From NCBI GenBank assembly GCA_037381085.1, contig JARRRD010000009.1:1-50782 (forward strand): a stretch of 50,782 nucleotides of DNA, given 5' to 3'. Positions 50,726 to 50,782 of this stretch are shown here, piece after piece. Below the pieces are notes generated by a model that was not told where the DNA came from, made no database searches, and saw only the letters and a program-made list of their open reading frames with translations. This DNA comes from JARRRD01 sp037381085. GTDB lineage: Bacteria; Nitrospirota; Thermodesulfovibrionia; Thermodesulfovibrionales; UBA6898. The stretch's first letter is position 1, and the number at the start of each line of letters is the position of its first letter. A program made the translations under genes and the position numbers.

Positions 50726-50782
50726 GTCAGTCTGACTGAGGGCATCAGTGTGGCACCGCTGACGGGCAACAGCCGGAAAAGT

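Noticed and set aside
1..50782. tRNA, rRNA, CRISPR or intact insertion sequence
   Set aside because: I looked for cloverleaf-type and rRNA-like segments, regularly spaced repeats and transposase motifs and saw none; a covariance-model search would be needed to exclude small RNAs.

Overview
The window is about 51 kb of a Gram-negative bacterial chromosome. Supporting this are two lipoproteins, periplasmic M16 peptidases, a complete 13-subunit-equivalent complex I operon with fused nuoCD, several c-di-GMP signalling proteins, a Bpt/Ate-type N-end-rule transferase, Uup and Kup. The gene styles (FmdB zinc ribbon, TalC, a Cys-rich PAS sensor, nuo order A-B-CD-E to N, intergenic palindromic repeats) fit Nitrospirota or a deltaproteobacterial relative. 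That placement is inference, because no rRNA or other taxonomic marker is present. No rRNA, tRNA or CRISPR was seen.

Layout. 1-5.4 kb: a housekeeping run on the plus strand (3' end of a GlcF/LutA-like Fe-S protein, a UvrD/Rep helicase, TalC-type transaldolase, FmdB, a release-factor-like GGQ protein, an HhH-GPD glycosylase, a small membrane protein) with one lipoprotein on the opposite strand. 5.4-8.4 kb: gyrA-rsmG on the minus strand. 8.6-13.7 kb: a GGDDF-domain membrane protein, a catalytic plus non-catalytic M16 peptidase pair, an inositol-monophosphatase-family enzyme and a zinc-ribbon membrane protein. 13.9-20 kb: a broken metallo-beta-lactamase-fold gene, then a two-gene minus-strand operon. 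That operon holds a 1415-residue PPDK-like protein lacking the PEP/pyruvate barrel and an unusual long GAPDH-like protein, preceded by a perfect 18-bp palindrome. 20-21.2 kb: a gene-poor, eroded stretch with a flavin-reductase relic. 21.2-22.5 kb: a Fic protein with a C-terminal winged helix, behind a strong promoter carrying six copies of a TACTAAT heptamer. 23-25.5 kb: uup, ywbE and a truncated cvfB-like fragment. 25.6-29.2 kb: a diguanylate cyclase with a possible haem-c site, an HD-GYP response regulator and a stranded HD-GYP 3' fragment. 29.2-44.4 kb: nuoA-N on the minus strand, interrupted by two palindromic repeat elements. 44.5-50.7 kb: bpt/ate, an MFS exporter with a novel C-terminal extension, an orphan lipoprotein and kup.

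How it fits together. The nuo operon encodes proton-pumping NADH:quinone oxidoreductase and is mostly stitched together by 1-8 nt stop/start overlaps. The PPDK-like/GAPDH-like pair is the best candidate for an undescribed system: the stop codon abuts the next start, the phosphotransfer protein has ATP-grasp and phospho-His domains but no recognisable acceptor domain, and the pair has its own candidate operator. The Fic locus is the best candidate for new regulation: two inverted repeats with identical 9-nt spacing flank its promoter and ribosome binding site, and the protein itself has a DNA-binding-type domain. At least four gene remnants (MBL, flavin reductase, CvfB, HD-GYP) show that the accessory parts of this region are being eroded.
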